Positions 1 to 6,225 of a stretch of DNA of 12,675 nt are shown piece after piece. The translations under genes and the position numbers were made by a program. The notes beneath the pieces were generated by a model. That model did not search any database, was not told where the DNA came from, and saw only the letters and a program-made list of their open reading frames with translations. Source of the stretch: AP-15 sp035252905 (GTDB lineage Bacteria; Pseudomonadota; Alphaproteobacteria; ATCC43930; CGMCC-115725); NCBI GenBank assembly GCA_035252905.1, contig DATFCQ010000431.1, positions 1-12,675 on the forward strand, written 5' to 3'. Position 1 is the first letter of the stretch. Each line of letters begins with the position of its first letter.

Positions 1-645
1 GGATTGGTGCGCGGCGGGCAATCGCCGCGGCTGCGCGGCACCTTGCAGCCCGGCAACGAGATCGCCGCTGCGTGGCGCGGGCGCCTCGCCGAGCATCTCG
101 GCACGATTGCCTGCGAATTGGTGCGCGCCCATGCCGCCCGCCTCCTCGACGATCCCGGCCGGCTCGCCGGCCTCGCCGCGGCGGCGGCGCTGTTGGCGGC
201 GGCCCTGCCCGAGCGCGAGCCTCATACCGACGTCTTCGCTTCCTTCGCGGCGCTCGTCGCCGCGCTCGAAGGGACGCCCGACTGGCCGGCGCGCTATATT
301 GCCTGGGAGCGCGACCTGTTGTCCGCGCTCGGGTTCGGGCTCGACCTGTCGCGTTGCGCCGCGACCGGCGCCACCGCCGATCTCGCCTACGTCTCGCCGA
401 AGAGCGGGCGCGCCGTATCGCGCGAGGCGGGCCGGCCCTACCATGACAAACTCCTGCCGCTGCCCGCCTTTCTGTGGCGCGCGGCGCCGGCCGCGGAGGC
501 CGACCTCGCGCAAGGCCTCACATTGACCGGGTATTTTCTGCTGCACCACGTGCTGTCGCCGCAGCGGCAATCCCTGCCGCCGGCGCGGGCGCGTCTGCTG
601 TCCCGGATCAAGGGCGGGGGCGCGGCGGCGGCGATGCGCGATTGA
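1..645 (+). CDS. recO: DNA repair protein RecO, 5' end outside window
   Basis: RecO is the mediator that loads RecA onto SSB-coated single-stranded DNA in the RecFOR pathway and anneals complementary strands. The frame is open from base 1, so the gene starts upstream; 214 codons precede the TGA at 643-645. By family length, roughly the first 30-40 residues, the start of the N-terminal OB fold, are missing. The visible part begins GLVRGGQS followed by LQPGN, typical of the end of that OB domain. It continues into the helical domain with LPEREPH and FGLDLSRCAATG, then a YVSPKSGRAVSREAG stretch characteristic of alphaproteobacterial RecO. The four-cysteine zinc motif of some RecO proteins is not visible. 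parC follows after 24 bases on the same strand, which suggests cotranscription; recO-parC is a familiar order in this class. Family assignment is from recognised sequence, not a search. Confidence 0.93.
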   Translation, partial: GLVRGGQSPRLRGTLQPGNEIAAAWRGRLAEHLGTIACELVRAHAARLLDDPGRLAGLAAAAALLAAALPEREPHTDVFASFAALVAALEGTPDWPARYIAWERDLLSALGFGLDLSRCAATGATADLAYVSPKSGRAVSREAGRPYHDKLLPLPAFLWRAAPAAEADLAQGLTLTGYFLLHHVLSPQRQSLPPARARLLSRIKGGGAAAAMRD

Positions 646-669
646 ACGACAGATCCGAGGTTCAAGAAC

Positions 670-2928
670 ATGCCAGAGACCGCCCTCCTCGGCGAGATCC
701 GCAACATCGATTTTGCCGATGCCCTCGGCGAGCGCTATCTCTCCTACGCGCTGTCGACGATCATGTCGCGTTCCTTGCCGGACGTGCGCGACGGCCTGAA
801 GCCGGTCCACCGCCGCATCCTGCATGCGATGCACGAGCTGCATCTCGACCCCGGCTCGGGATACAAGAAATGCGCCCGCGTCGTCGGCGACGTGATCGGC
901 AAATTCCACCCGCACGGCGAACTGGCCGTCTACGAGGCGCTGGTGCGGCTCGCCCAGGATTTCTCGCAGCGCTATCCGCTGGTCGACGGCCAGGGCAATT
1001 TCGGCAATGTCGACGGCGACAACGCCGCGGCGATGCGCTACACCGAAAGCCGGCTCTCGGCCGTCGCCCGGGCCATGCTCGACGGCATCGACGAAGACGC
1101 GGTCGATTTTCGCCCGACCTATGACGGCGAGGACCGCGAGCCCCTGGTCCTGCCGGCGCGGTTCCCGAACCTGCTGGCCAATGGCGCCTCGGGTATCGCC
1201 GTCGGCATGGCGACCAGCATCCCGCCGCACAATGTCGGCGAATTGTGCGCCGCCCTCCTCCATTTGATCGAGCGTCCGGCCGCCGCCGTGGGCGACCTCT
1301 TCACCCATCTGCCGGGGCCGGATTTCCCGACCGGCGGGGTTCTGGTCGAGCCCCCCGAGGGGATCCGCGAAGCCTACGAGACCGGCCGCGGCAGCTTTCG
1401 CCTGCGGGCGCGCTGGCACAAGGAGGCGCAGGGGCACGGCCTCTACCGCATCGTCGTGACCGAGATGCCCTTCCAGGTGCCAAAAGGCCGGCTTGTCGAG
1501 CGGATCGCGGCCCTGCTCGAAGAGCGAAAGCTGCCGTTGCTCGCCGACATCCGGGACGAGTCGAGCGAGGAAATCCGCCTCGTCCTCGAACCCAGGACCC
1601 GCAATGTCGAGGCCGAAGTGCTGATGGAGCAATTGTTCCGTCTGACCGACCTCGAAATCCGCGTGCCGCTCAACCTCAATGTTCTCGACGCCGCCGGCGT
1701 GCCGCGGGTGATGAACCTGAAGGAGGCCTTGCAGGCCTTTCTCGACCACCGCCGCGAGGTCCTGCAGCGCCGCGCCCGGCATCGGCTCGCCGCGGTCGCC
1801 CGCCGCATCGAGATCCTCGAGGGCCAGATCGTCGTCTACGTCAATCTCGACGCGGTGATCCGGGTGATCCGCGAGGCCCCCGATCCCAAGGCCGAGATCA
1901 TGGCGCGCTGGGGTCTCAACGAGATCCAGACCGAAGCGATCCTCAATCTGCGTCTGCGCGCGTTGCGCCGGCTCGAGGAGGTCGCGATCCGCAAGGAACT
2001 GGCGGGGCTGGCGCGCGAGCAAGCTGGGCTCGACGCGCTCTTAGGCAGCGAGCGGCGGCAATGGCGGGCGGTGGCGAAGGAGATCCGCGAGATCGCCGCC
2101 GAGTTCGGCGGCGACCAGCCCCACGCGATCAAAGATCGCGCGGGGACCCTGAAGGCGCTGCCCTTCCGCCGCACCCTGATCGCGGCGGCGCCGGAGGTGG
2201 TGGCGCCGCCCGAAGCGCTGATCGAGCGCGAGCCGGTGACGGTGCTGTGCTCGGCCAAGGGCTGGGTGCGCGCCGTCAAGGGCCACAACGTCTCGGCCGC
2301 CGAGCAGAAATACAAGGAGGGCGACGGGCCGCGCTTTGCGGTCGCGGTCGAGACCACCGATCGCCTGATCGTGTTCGGCACCAACGGCCGCTTTTATACG
2401 CTCCCGGTCGAGCGCCTGCCGGGCGGGCGCGGCCATGGCGAGCCGCTGCGTCTCCTGATCGACCTGCCGAACGAGCACGACATCGTCGCCCTCTTCCCCT
2501 TTCGTCCGGGTCTCGATTATCTCGTCGCCGCCAGCGACGGGCGCGGCTTTGTCGTCGCCGGAGAGGAGGCGTTGGCGCAGACCCGCGCCGGAAAGCAGGT
2601 CCTGGTGCCCGGCGCAGGCGCCCTCGCCTGCGCCTGCGTCCCGGCCGAGGGCGATGCCGCCGCCTTTGTCGGCAACAACCGCCGCCTCCTGGTCGTCGAT
2701 CTCGCCGAGATCCCGACAATGGCGCGCGGCCGCGGCGTCATCCTGCAGCGCTATCGCGGCGGCGGCCTTGCCGATTGCAAGGTGTTCCGCCTCGCCGACG
2801 GCCTCTCTTGGCGGCAAGGCGAGAACCGCACCCGCTGCGAGATCGATCTGACCCCCTGGCAGGGCCCGCGCGGCGCCGCCGGCCGCACCGTCCCGACCGG
2901 CTTCCCGCGCAGCAACAGGTTTGGGTGA
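670..2928 (+). CDS. parC: DNA topoisomerase IV subunit A (ParC)
   Basis: ParC is the DNA-cleaving subunit of topoisomerase IV, which with ParE decatenates replicated chromosomes using ATP. The 752-residue protein is full length for alphaproteobacterial ParC. The breakage-reunion domain fills about residues 15-490: DGLKPVHRRIL at 41-51, GKFHPHG at 77-83, PLVDGQGNFG at 103-112, and catalytic Arg123-Tyr124 in AAMRYTESRL. A GASGIAVGMATSIPPHN segment follows at about 172-188. The C-terminal beta-pinwheel domain covers about 510-740, and the protein ends in a GFPRSNRFG tail seen in alphaproteobacterial ParC rather than GyrA. No canonical GyrA box (QRRGGKG) is visible, which supports ParC over GyrA. 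The ATG at 670 has GAGG nine bases upstream and directly precedes the expected N-terminus. The quinolone-contact serine (E. coli ParC Ser80) is Leu85 here, while the acidic partner is kept as Glu89. Confidence 0.96.
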   Translation: MPETALLGEIRNIDFADALGERYLSYALSTIMSRSLPDVRDGLKPVHRRILHAMHELHLDPGSGYKKCARVVGDVIGKFHPHGELAVYEALVRLAQDFSQRYPLVDGQGNFGNVDGDNAAAMRYTESRLSAVARAMLDGIDEDAVDFRPTYDGEDREPLVLPARFPNLLANGASGIAVGMATSIPPHNVGELCAALLHLIERPAAAVGDLFTHLPGPDFPTGGVLVEPPEGIREAYETGRGSFRLRARWHKEAQGHGLYRIVVTEMPFQVPKGRLVERIAALLEERKLPLLADIRDESSEEIRLVLEPRTRNVEAEVLMEQLFRLTDLEIRVPLNLNVLDAAGVPRVMNLKEALQAFLDHRREVLQRRARHRLAAVARRIEILEGQIVVYVNLDAVIRVIREAPDPKAEIMARWGLNEIQTEAILNLRLRALRRLEEVAIRKELAGLAREQAGLDALLGSERRQWRAVAKEIREIAAEFGGDQPHAIKDRAGTLKALPFRRTLIAAAPEVVAPPEALIEREPVTVLCSAKGWVRAVKGHNVSAAEQKYKEGDGPRFAVAVETTDRLIVFGTNGRFYTLPVERLPGGRGHGEPLRLLIDLPNEHDIVALFPFRPGLDYLVAASDGRGFVVAGEEALAQTRAGKQVLVPGAGALACACVPAEGDAAAFVGNNRRLLVVDLAEIPTMARGRGVILQRYRGGGLADCKVFRLADGLSWRQGENRTRCEIDLTPWQGPRGAAGRTVPTGFPRSNRFG

Positions 2929-2942
2929 GCGGTTCGATTGCG

Positions 2943-3092
2943 GGACGACAGAGAGCCTGTCCGGGCGCCTTGATCGAGCAGACGCCGCATGGCCAAAGCA
3001 ACCGCCTCGGTCTTATCGCCGCCGGTCAGCTTTGTCGCCGCCTTCTCGATCAGGGCGATCACATCCGCATCTTGAGCCTGGAATAGCCCCAC
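2943..3092 (-). pseudogene. VapB-like antitoxin remnant, 3' truncated
   Basis: On the minus strand a GTG at 3090-3092 opens a frame whose first ~48 residues look like a short VapB-type (PSK/Rv0623-like) antitoxin: an N-terminal strand, then LIEKAATKLTGGDKTEAVALAMRRLLD and an RTGSL segment. After that the family resemblance stops, and the frame runs on as low-complexity Arg/Pro sequence antisense to the last ~180 bases of parC, with no stop until 2751. The usual C-terminal toxin-binding part is therefore missing, and no PIN-domain toxin gene follows. I read it as a decayed antitoxin whose 3' half and vapC were lost next to the parC end. Upstream, a 7-bp inverted repeat (3103-3122) lies where an autoregulatory operator would be. 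The family call comes from memory of antitoxin sequences, so it is tentative; a short functional orphan peptide cannot be excluded. Confidence 0.5.
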
Positions 3093-3102
3093 GCTTCCGG
3101 TC

Positions 3103-3122
3103 GAGAATGCAAGTCCATTCTC
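3103..3122. promoter_or_regulatory. Inverted repeat between antitoxin remnant and tusA
   Basis: A perfect 7-bp inverted repeat, GAGAATG (3103-3109) and CATTCTC (3116-3122), is separated by six bases. It sits 11 bases upstream of the GTG of the leftward antitoxin remnant and about 40 bases upstream of the rightward tusA start. The shape suits a dimeric repressor. It could be the old VapB operator or an operator for tusA. A TAGGAT hexamer at 3130-3135 could be a weak -10 box for tusA, but no convincing -35 is visible. Confidence 0.3.
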
Positions 3123-3161
3123 AAGGTGCTAGGATGCGCGCCCTTCTCGCGTGAGGCCATG

Positions 3162-3410
3162 ATGAATGAATCGACGGCGGGAAACGCCGCCACCCTCGAT
3201 GCGACCGGGCTTCTCTGTCCCCTGCCGGTCTTAAAGGCGAAGCGGGCGTTGCGCTCGGTTCCCGCCGGGGGGGTTCTCGAAGTGCTCGCGACCGATCCCG
3301 GCGCGGTCCAAGATTTCGCGCATTTCTGCCGGGCGACCGGCTGCGAGATGCTGGACTCCTCCGAGCGGCCGGACGGGGTCCTACGGTTTCTGCTGAAAAA
3401 GCCGGGTTAG
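3162..3410 (+). CDS. tusA: TusA-family sulfurtransferase / sulfur carrier protein
   Basis: TusA-family proteins carry sulfur as a persulfide on a single conserved cysteine and hand it to partners in tRNA thiolation, molybdenum cofactor or sulfur metabolism. From the ATG at 3162 the product is 82 residues, close to E. coli TusA (81), and the CPLP motif (the family CPxP) places the active cysteine at residue 19, as in E. coli. The rest, VLKAKRAL, LEVLATDPGAVQDFAHFCRATGCEML and a C-terminal LRFLLKK strand, fits the beta-alpha-beta-alpha-beta-beta fold. ATG 3162 is preferred over ATG 3159 because GAGG at 3153-3156 is five bases upstream of it. A GTG at 3126 also opens this frame but would add a non-family N-terminus. 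No TusBCD, TusE or MnmA gene is nearby, so the partner is unknown. It could be any TusA-like paralogue. Confidence 0.9.
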   Translation: MNESTAGNAATLDATGLLCPLPVLKAKRALRSVPAGGVLEVLATDPGAVQDFAHFCRATGCEMLDSSERPDGVLRFLLKKPG

Positions 3411-3415
3411 CAATC

Positions 3416-3682
3416 GTAGGATGGGTTGAGCGGAGCGAAACCCGTCGTTTTTGGAGGCTGGGCAAGTATTCGGGTTTCCGCTGGATCAGCGCTATGCGTC
3501 CTTCGAGGCCCCGCTACGCGAGGCACCTCAGGATGAGGATCTTTCTTAATGCCGTCAAAGACATCCTCATGCTGAGGAGCGCTCTTTGGGGCGCGTCTCG
3601 AAGCACGCACGCGGCCGATGCAGCCTTTCCCCGACCACTCTCGCCGATTCTTGCCCAGGCCTCTGCGCTCAACCCACTCTAC
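3416..3682. repeat. Nested palindromic intergenic element
   Basis: The whole gap between tusA and the convergent Rieske gene is repeat-like, and I see no gene in it. The outer ends are a 17-base inverted repeat at 3416-3432 and 3666-3682, matching at 15 of 17 positions. The left end also folds on itself, with GATGGGTT at 3420-3427 against AAACCCGTC at 3438-3446. In the centre lies a large imperfect hairpin (3497-3607). Sequences of the type GGTTGAGCG-GAGCGAAACCC are familiar as dispersed intergenic repeats in Hyphomicrobiales. It could be a MITE-like insertion or two adjacent dispersed repeats; no clear target-site duplication is visible. It may also end transcription from both sides. Confidence 0.6.
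3497..3607. repeat. Long imperfect hairpin repeat (~45-base arms)
   Basis: The left arm, about 3497-3540, and the right arm, about 3563-3607, are imperfect inverted copies. The outer match is CGTCCTTCGAG against the complement of CTCGAAGCACG. The inner match is CCTCAGGATGAGGAT (3526-3540) against ATCCTCATGCTGAGG (3563-3577). The loop is 3541-3562. The middle of the arms has diverged or carries small indels. Read as RNA it would form a long stem in either direction. Confidence 0.7.
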
Positions 3683-3707
3683 AGATCAAATTGATCCTGA
3701 AACCGTC

Positions 3708-4031
3708 CTAACCGACCTTGACCTCGATATCCTCGCCGACGAGGCGCACCGGATAGGTTTTGAGGTCCTCGGTGGCGGGGGGCGACAGCACGCGGCCGGT
3801 ACTGACATCGAAGCGCGCGGCGTGCAATGGGCATTCAATGGCCATACCCTCAAGCCAGCCGTCCGACAGCCGGGCATAGGCGTGGGTGCAGATGTTGTCG
3901 GTGGCAAAGAGTTGGCCGTCGGCATCGTAGAGCGCGATCTCCCGCCCCGCCGCGGCGACGCCCAGAACTTCGCCTTCGGCAAGATCCGCCCGTTTGGCAA
4001 CCCGCACCCAGCCGCTCTCCGGTTCCGCCAT
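3708..4031 (-). CDS. Rieske [2Fe-2S] ferredoxin, non-heme oxygenase type
   Basis: This is a small soluble Rieske electron-transfer protein of 107 residues, the usual size of dioxygenase-type ferredoxins. The cluster motifs are complete: Cys48-Thr-His50 and Cys67-Pro-Leu-His70, 16 residues apart, in the context TDNICTHAYARLSDG and IECPLHAARFDVSTG. The C-terminal part (ATEDLKTYPVRLVGEDIEVKV) also matches the family. The ATG at 4031 follows an AGGGGGG ribosome-binding site, and no signal peptide or membrane segment is visible. It is the last gene of a leftward cluster and begins 10 bases after the RAM-domain gene. No oxygenase alpha subunit or reductase is present, so its electron acceptor is unknown. 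A NirD-like role is possible but there is no nitrite reductase here. The family is sure; the biological role is not. Confidence 0.92.
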   Translation of the reverse strand: MAEPESGWVRVAKRADLAEGEVLGVAAAGREIALYDADGQLFATDNICTHAYARLSDGWLEGMAIECPLHAARFDVSTGRVLSPPATEDLKTYPVRLVGEDIEVKVG

Positions 4032-4041
4032 CGGTTCCCCC

Positions 4042-4299
4042 CTATACCGATCTGTCAGGCGAAAACGCCTTGAAGGCGATGATCGTGAACGTGTCCTTGA
4101 CGCCCGGCAAGGTCTGCAGCCGCTCGGTGACGAAATGCCCGATGTCGCCGTCGTCGGGCAGATAGCATTTGAGCAGCAGATCATATTGGCCCGAGGTCGA
4201 ATAGACCTCCGAGACCTGCTCGACCTGGAGCACGGCTTCGTCGGCCACGGCATAAGCCCGGCCGAGCTCGCATTTGACCATGACGAAAATGGTCTTCAC
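4042..4299 (-). CDS. Stand-alone Lrp/AsnC ligand-binding (RAM) domain protein
   Basis: The 85-residue product consists only of the RAM (regulation of amino-acid metabolism) domain found C-terminally in Lrp/AsnC regulators. It runs VKTIFVMVKCELGRAYAVAD, then a segment with EVYSTSGQYDLLLKCYL, and ends TLPGVKDTFTIIAFKAF. There is no DNA-binding helix-turn-helix. Such proteins form dimers or higher oligomers and bind small ligands, usually amino acids; what this one binds cannot be read. The start is taken as GTG at 4297-4299, because the family begins with (M)KTIFVxVKCELG; longer reading overlaps the helicase gene in another frame and has no family match. The gene starts 7 bases after the helicase stop and ends 10 bases before the Rieske start, so translation is probably coupled. 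The ribosome-binding site is weak (TTGAG). Confidence 0.88.
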   Translation of the reverse strand: MKTIFVMVKCELGRAYAVADEAVLQVEQVSEVYSTSGQYDLLLKCYLPDDGDIGHFVTERLQTLPGVKDTFTIIAFKAFSPDRSV

Positions 4300-4306
4300 G
4301 ACAGAC

Positions 4307-5701
4307 TCAACGGCGGCCGGCGACGCGCGGTGGACGGGCGAGAAAGGCCGGCAGATCGTCGCCAAAGCCGACGACCGCGGCGCGGGGCTCTTCCTGCCGA
4401 GGTTGCGGACGGCGCGCGGCCGGCGGACGCGGAAACGGGGTGACGTTGTTCCGCAGTTGCGGCCGCGCCTCCGTCGCAGCGGGTCGGCTGCGCTCCCGCT
4501 CCCGGCGGTCGCGCCCGCGCACGCTTCTTGCCGCGGGTCTGCGGCCATAGGCGGGGGCGTCGTATTCGAGTTCGGCCGTGGCGATCCCGTCGATCGCGGT
4601 CGTCGGGATCTCCTTCCCGATCAGTGCGACGATGGCCGCGACGTGCCGGCCGTCCTCGGGCACCGCCAGCATGAAGGAGCGGCCCTCGCGGCCGGCCCGG
4701 CCGGTGCGGCCGATGCGATGGACGTAATCCTCGGCGTGGATCGGCACGTCGAAACAGAAGACATGCGAGAGGCCCTGGATGTCGAGGCCGCGGGCGGCGA
4801 CGTCGCTGGCGACGAGGAGCCGCACCTCGCCTTTCTTGAAGCGCTCCAAGGTCTCGGTCCGCTTCGGCTGCGACATGTCGCCGTGCAGGGCGGCGGCATC
4901 AAAACCATGCTTTGCCAATGAGCGCTGCAGGATGTCGACATCGCGCTTGCGGTTGCAGAAAATCAGCGCGTTCTTGACGTCTTCCGAGCGGATCAGGAGA
5001 CGCAGCGCCTCGCGCTTGTCGTGCGGGTCGACGACCAACAACGACTGCACCACGGTTTCGGCCGGAGAGGCGGGCGGCGCCACCGCAATGGCGACCGGGT
5101 CGGTCAGGAACAGATCGGCGAGCTTCTTGATCTCGGCCGGCATCGTCGCCGAGAAGAACAAGGTCTGGCGCGCCTTCGGCAAGAGCGCGACGATGCGCTC
5201 GACATCGGGGATGAAACCCATGTCGAGCATGCGATCGGCCTCATCGATGACCAGAACCTGCGCGTCCGACAGGATGATCTTGCCGCGCCCGTAGAGATCG
5301 AGGAGGCGCCCCGGCGTGGCGATCAAGACATCGACGCCGCGGTCGAGCTTTTTTTCCTGGTCGACAAAACTTTCCCCGCCGATCAGCAGCGCCATGGTCA
5401 GGCGATGATGGCGGCCGTAGGTCTCAAAGGAGGCGGCGACCTGGGTCGCCAATTCGCGCGTCGGTTCGAGGATCAACGAGCGCGGCATCCGCGCCCGTGC
5501 CCGCCCGGCCGCCAGCCGGTCGATCATCGGCAAGACAAAGCTCGCAGTCTTGCCGGTCCCGGTCTGGGCGCAGCCGAGAACATCCCGGCCGCGCTGGACG
5601 AACGGGATCGCCTGTTCCTGGATCGGGGTGGGGGTTTTATAACCGGCTTCCGAGACAGCCTGAAGAACCTGCGGCGATAGGCCGAGTTCGCTAAAATCCA
5701 T
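4307..5701 (-). CDS. DEAD-box ATP-dependent RNA helicase, RhlE-like
   Basis: An ATP-dependent RNA-unwinding enzyme of 464 residues acting on structured RNA, ribosome assembly or mRNA decay. All motifs of the two RecA-like domains are visible: Q motif TPTPIQEQ at 24-30, motif I AQTGTGKT at 45-52, Ia PTRELA at 80-85, Ib TPGR at 129-132, II DEAD at 153-156, III SAT at 184-186, IV LIFCN at 246-250, V ARGLDI at 303-308, and VI HRIGRTGRAGREG at 328-340. After about residue 385 comes an Arg/Pro-rich basic tail, as in RhlE-type helicases, likely contacting RNA. The ATG at 5701 immediately precedes the canonical FSELGLSP N-terminus. It heads the cluster with the RAM and Rieske genes, and infA lies 147 bases upstream on the same strand, which hints at a cold or translation-stress setting. 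The closest paralogue (RhlE, DbpA, CsdA) is not certain. Confidence 0.94.
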   Translation of the reverse strand: MDFSELGLSPQVLQAVSEAGYKTPTPIQEQAIPFVQRGRDVLGCAQTGTGKTASFVLPMIDRLAAGRARARMPRSLILEPTRELATQVAASFETYGRHHRLTMALLIGGESFVDQEKKLDRGVDVLIATPGRLLDLYGRGKIILSDAQVLVIDEADRMLDMGFIPDVERIVALLPKARQTLFFSATMPAEIKKLADLFLTDPVAIAVAPPASPAETVVQSLLVVDPHDKREALRLLIRSEDVKNALIFCNRKRDVDILQRSLAKHGFDAAALHGDMSQPKRTETLERFKKGEVRLLVASDVAARGLDIQGLSHVFCFDVPIHAEDYVHRIGRTGRAGREGRSFMLAVPEDGRHVAAIVALIGKEIPTTAIDGIATAELEYDAPAYGRRPAARSVRGRDRRERERSRPAATEARPQLRNNVTPFPRPPAARRPQPRQEEPRAAVVGFGDDLPAFLARPPRVAGRR

Positions 5702-5750
5702 TGACGATTTTTTACCCTGCTGAAGAATTGTTCGGGTCTGACTTGCAGCT

Positions 5751-5779
5751 TAGATCGGGTCGGGCGCGGGCAATGTCAA
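5751..5779 (-). promoter_or_regulatory. Possible sigma-70-type promoter for the helicase cluster
   Basis: On the minus strand a perfect TTGACA lies at 5779-5774. It is followed after 17 bases by GATCTA at 5756-5751, a weak -10. This would start transcription near 5744, about 43 bases before the helicase ATG. The -35 is convincing and the -10 is poor, although alphaproteobacterial -10 boxes are often degenerate. Confidence 0.35.
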
Positions 5780-5848
5780 ACGATTTCCTGCCGCCAGGCA
5801 TGCTTGCCGGACAACGCAGATGCCGTAAAAGGCGGCACCCCGATCCCG

Positions 5849-6118
5849 TCAGCGCCTGCGGTATTGCGGGCGCTGCGGCGAAACCGGGACCGCCCGCTCG
5901 TCCTTGTGGCGGAAATTGATGCGCCCCTTGGACAGATCGTAGGGCGTCATTTCGACGGTGACGCGATCGCCGGCGAGGATGCGGATGCGGTTCTTCTTCA
6001 TCCTGCCGGAAGAGTAGGCCAGGGTCTCGTGCCCATTGTCGAGGCGTACGCGGAAGCGCGCGTCGGGCAGCAATTCGAGCACGGTGCCTTCGAATTCGAT
6101 CAGGTCTTCCTTCGCCAA
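5849..6118 (-). CDS. infA: Translation initiation factor IF-1 (TTG start)
   Basis: IF-1 binds the ribosomal A site on the 30S subunit and helps IF-2 and IF-3 during initiation. The 89-residue product begins (M)AKEDLIEFEGTV and continues ELLPDARFRVRLDNGHE, SGRMKKNRIRILAGDRVTVEMTPYDLSKGRINFR, a complete S1-type OB fold. The E. coli protein has 72 residues; here about 17 more follow (HKDER through a QYRRR end), as in the second IF-1 type of many alphaproteobacteria. The start is TTG at 6118-6116. No ATG or GTG lies at the conserved N-terminus, and a strong GAGGAG site stands six bases upstream of the TTG. The gene lies 107 bases downstream of parE and 147 bases upstream of the DEAD-box helicase gene, all leftward. 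A second, standard infA elsewhere in the genome is expected but not visible here. Confidence 0.93.
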   Translation of the reverse strand: MAKEDLIEFEGTVLELLPDARFRVRLDNGHETLAYSSGRMKKNRIRILAGDRVTVEMTPYDLSKGRINFRHKDERAVPVSPQRPQYRRR

Positions 6119-6225
6119 CGAGATCTCCTCGCACAGGGTCGGCCCGCTGAACGCCGGAGGCCCCCTCTCCCGCGCCCCGCTTGCCGGCTTAGGTAATCGG
6201 CGGCGCTCCACCGCGCAAGTGGTTT

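Noticed and set aside
2947..2961. GACAGAGAGCCTGTC resembling the GACAGAGCCTGTC at 10747-10759
   Set aside because: Short near-palindromes differing by a two-base insertion, with unrelated flanks; most likely coincidence.
1245..3086. 613-codon + strand frame overlapping parC
   Set aside because: Arg/Pro/Gly-rich out-of-frame reading of parC with no recognisable domain.
3494..3694. 66-codon + strand frame inside the palindromic element
   Set aside because: It spans repeat DNA, has no ribosome site and no family resemblance.
5821..5837. Small hairpin TGCCG-N7-CGGCA between infA and the helicase gene
   Set aside because: Only a 5-bp stem with no T tract after it; not enough to call a terminator or a cold-shock leader.
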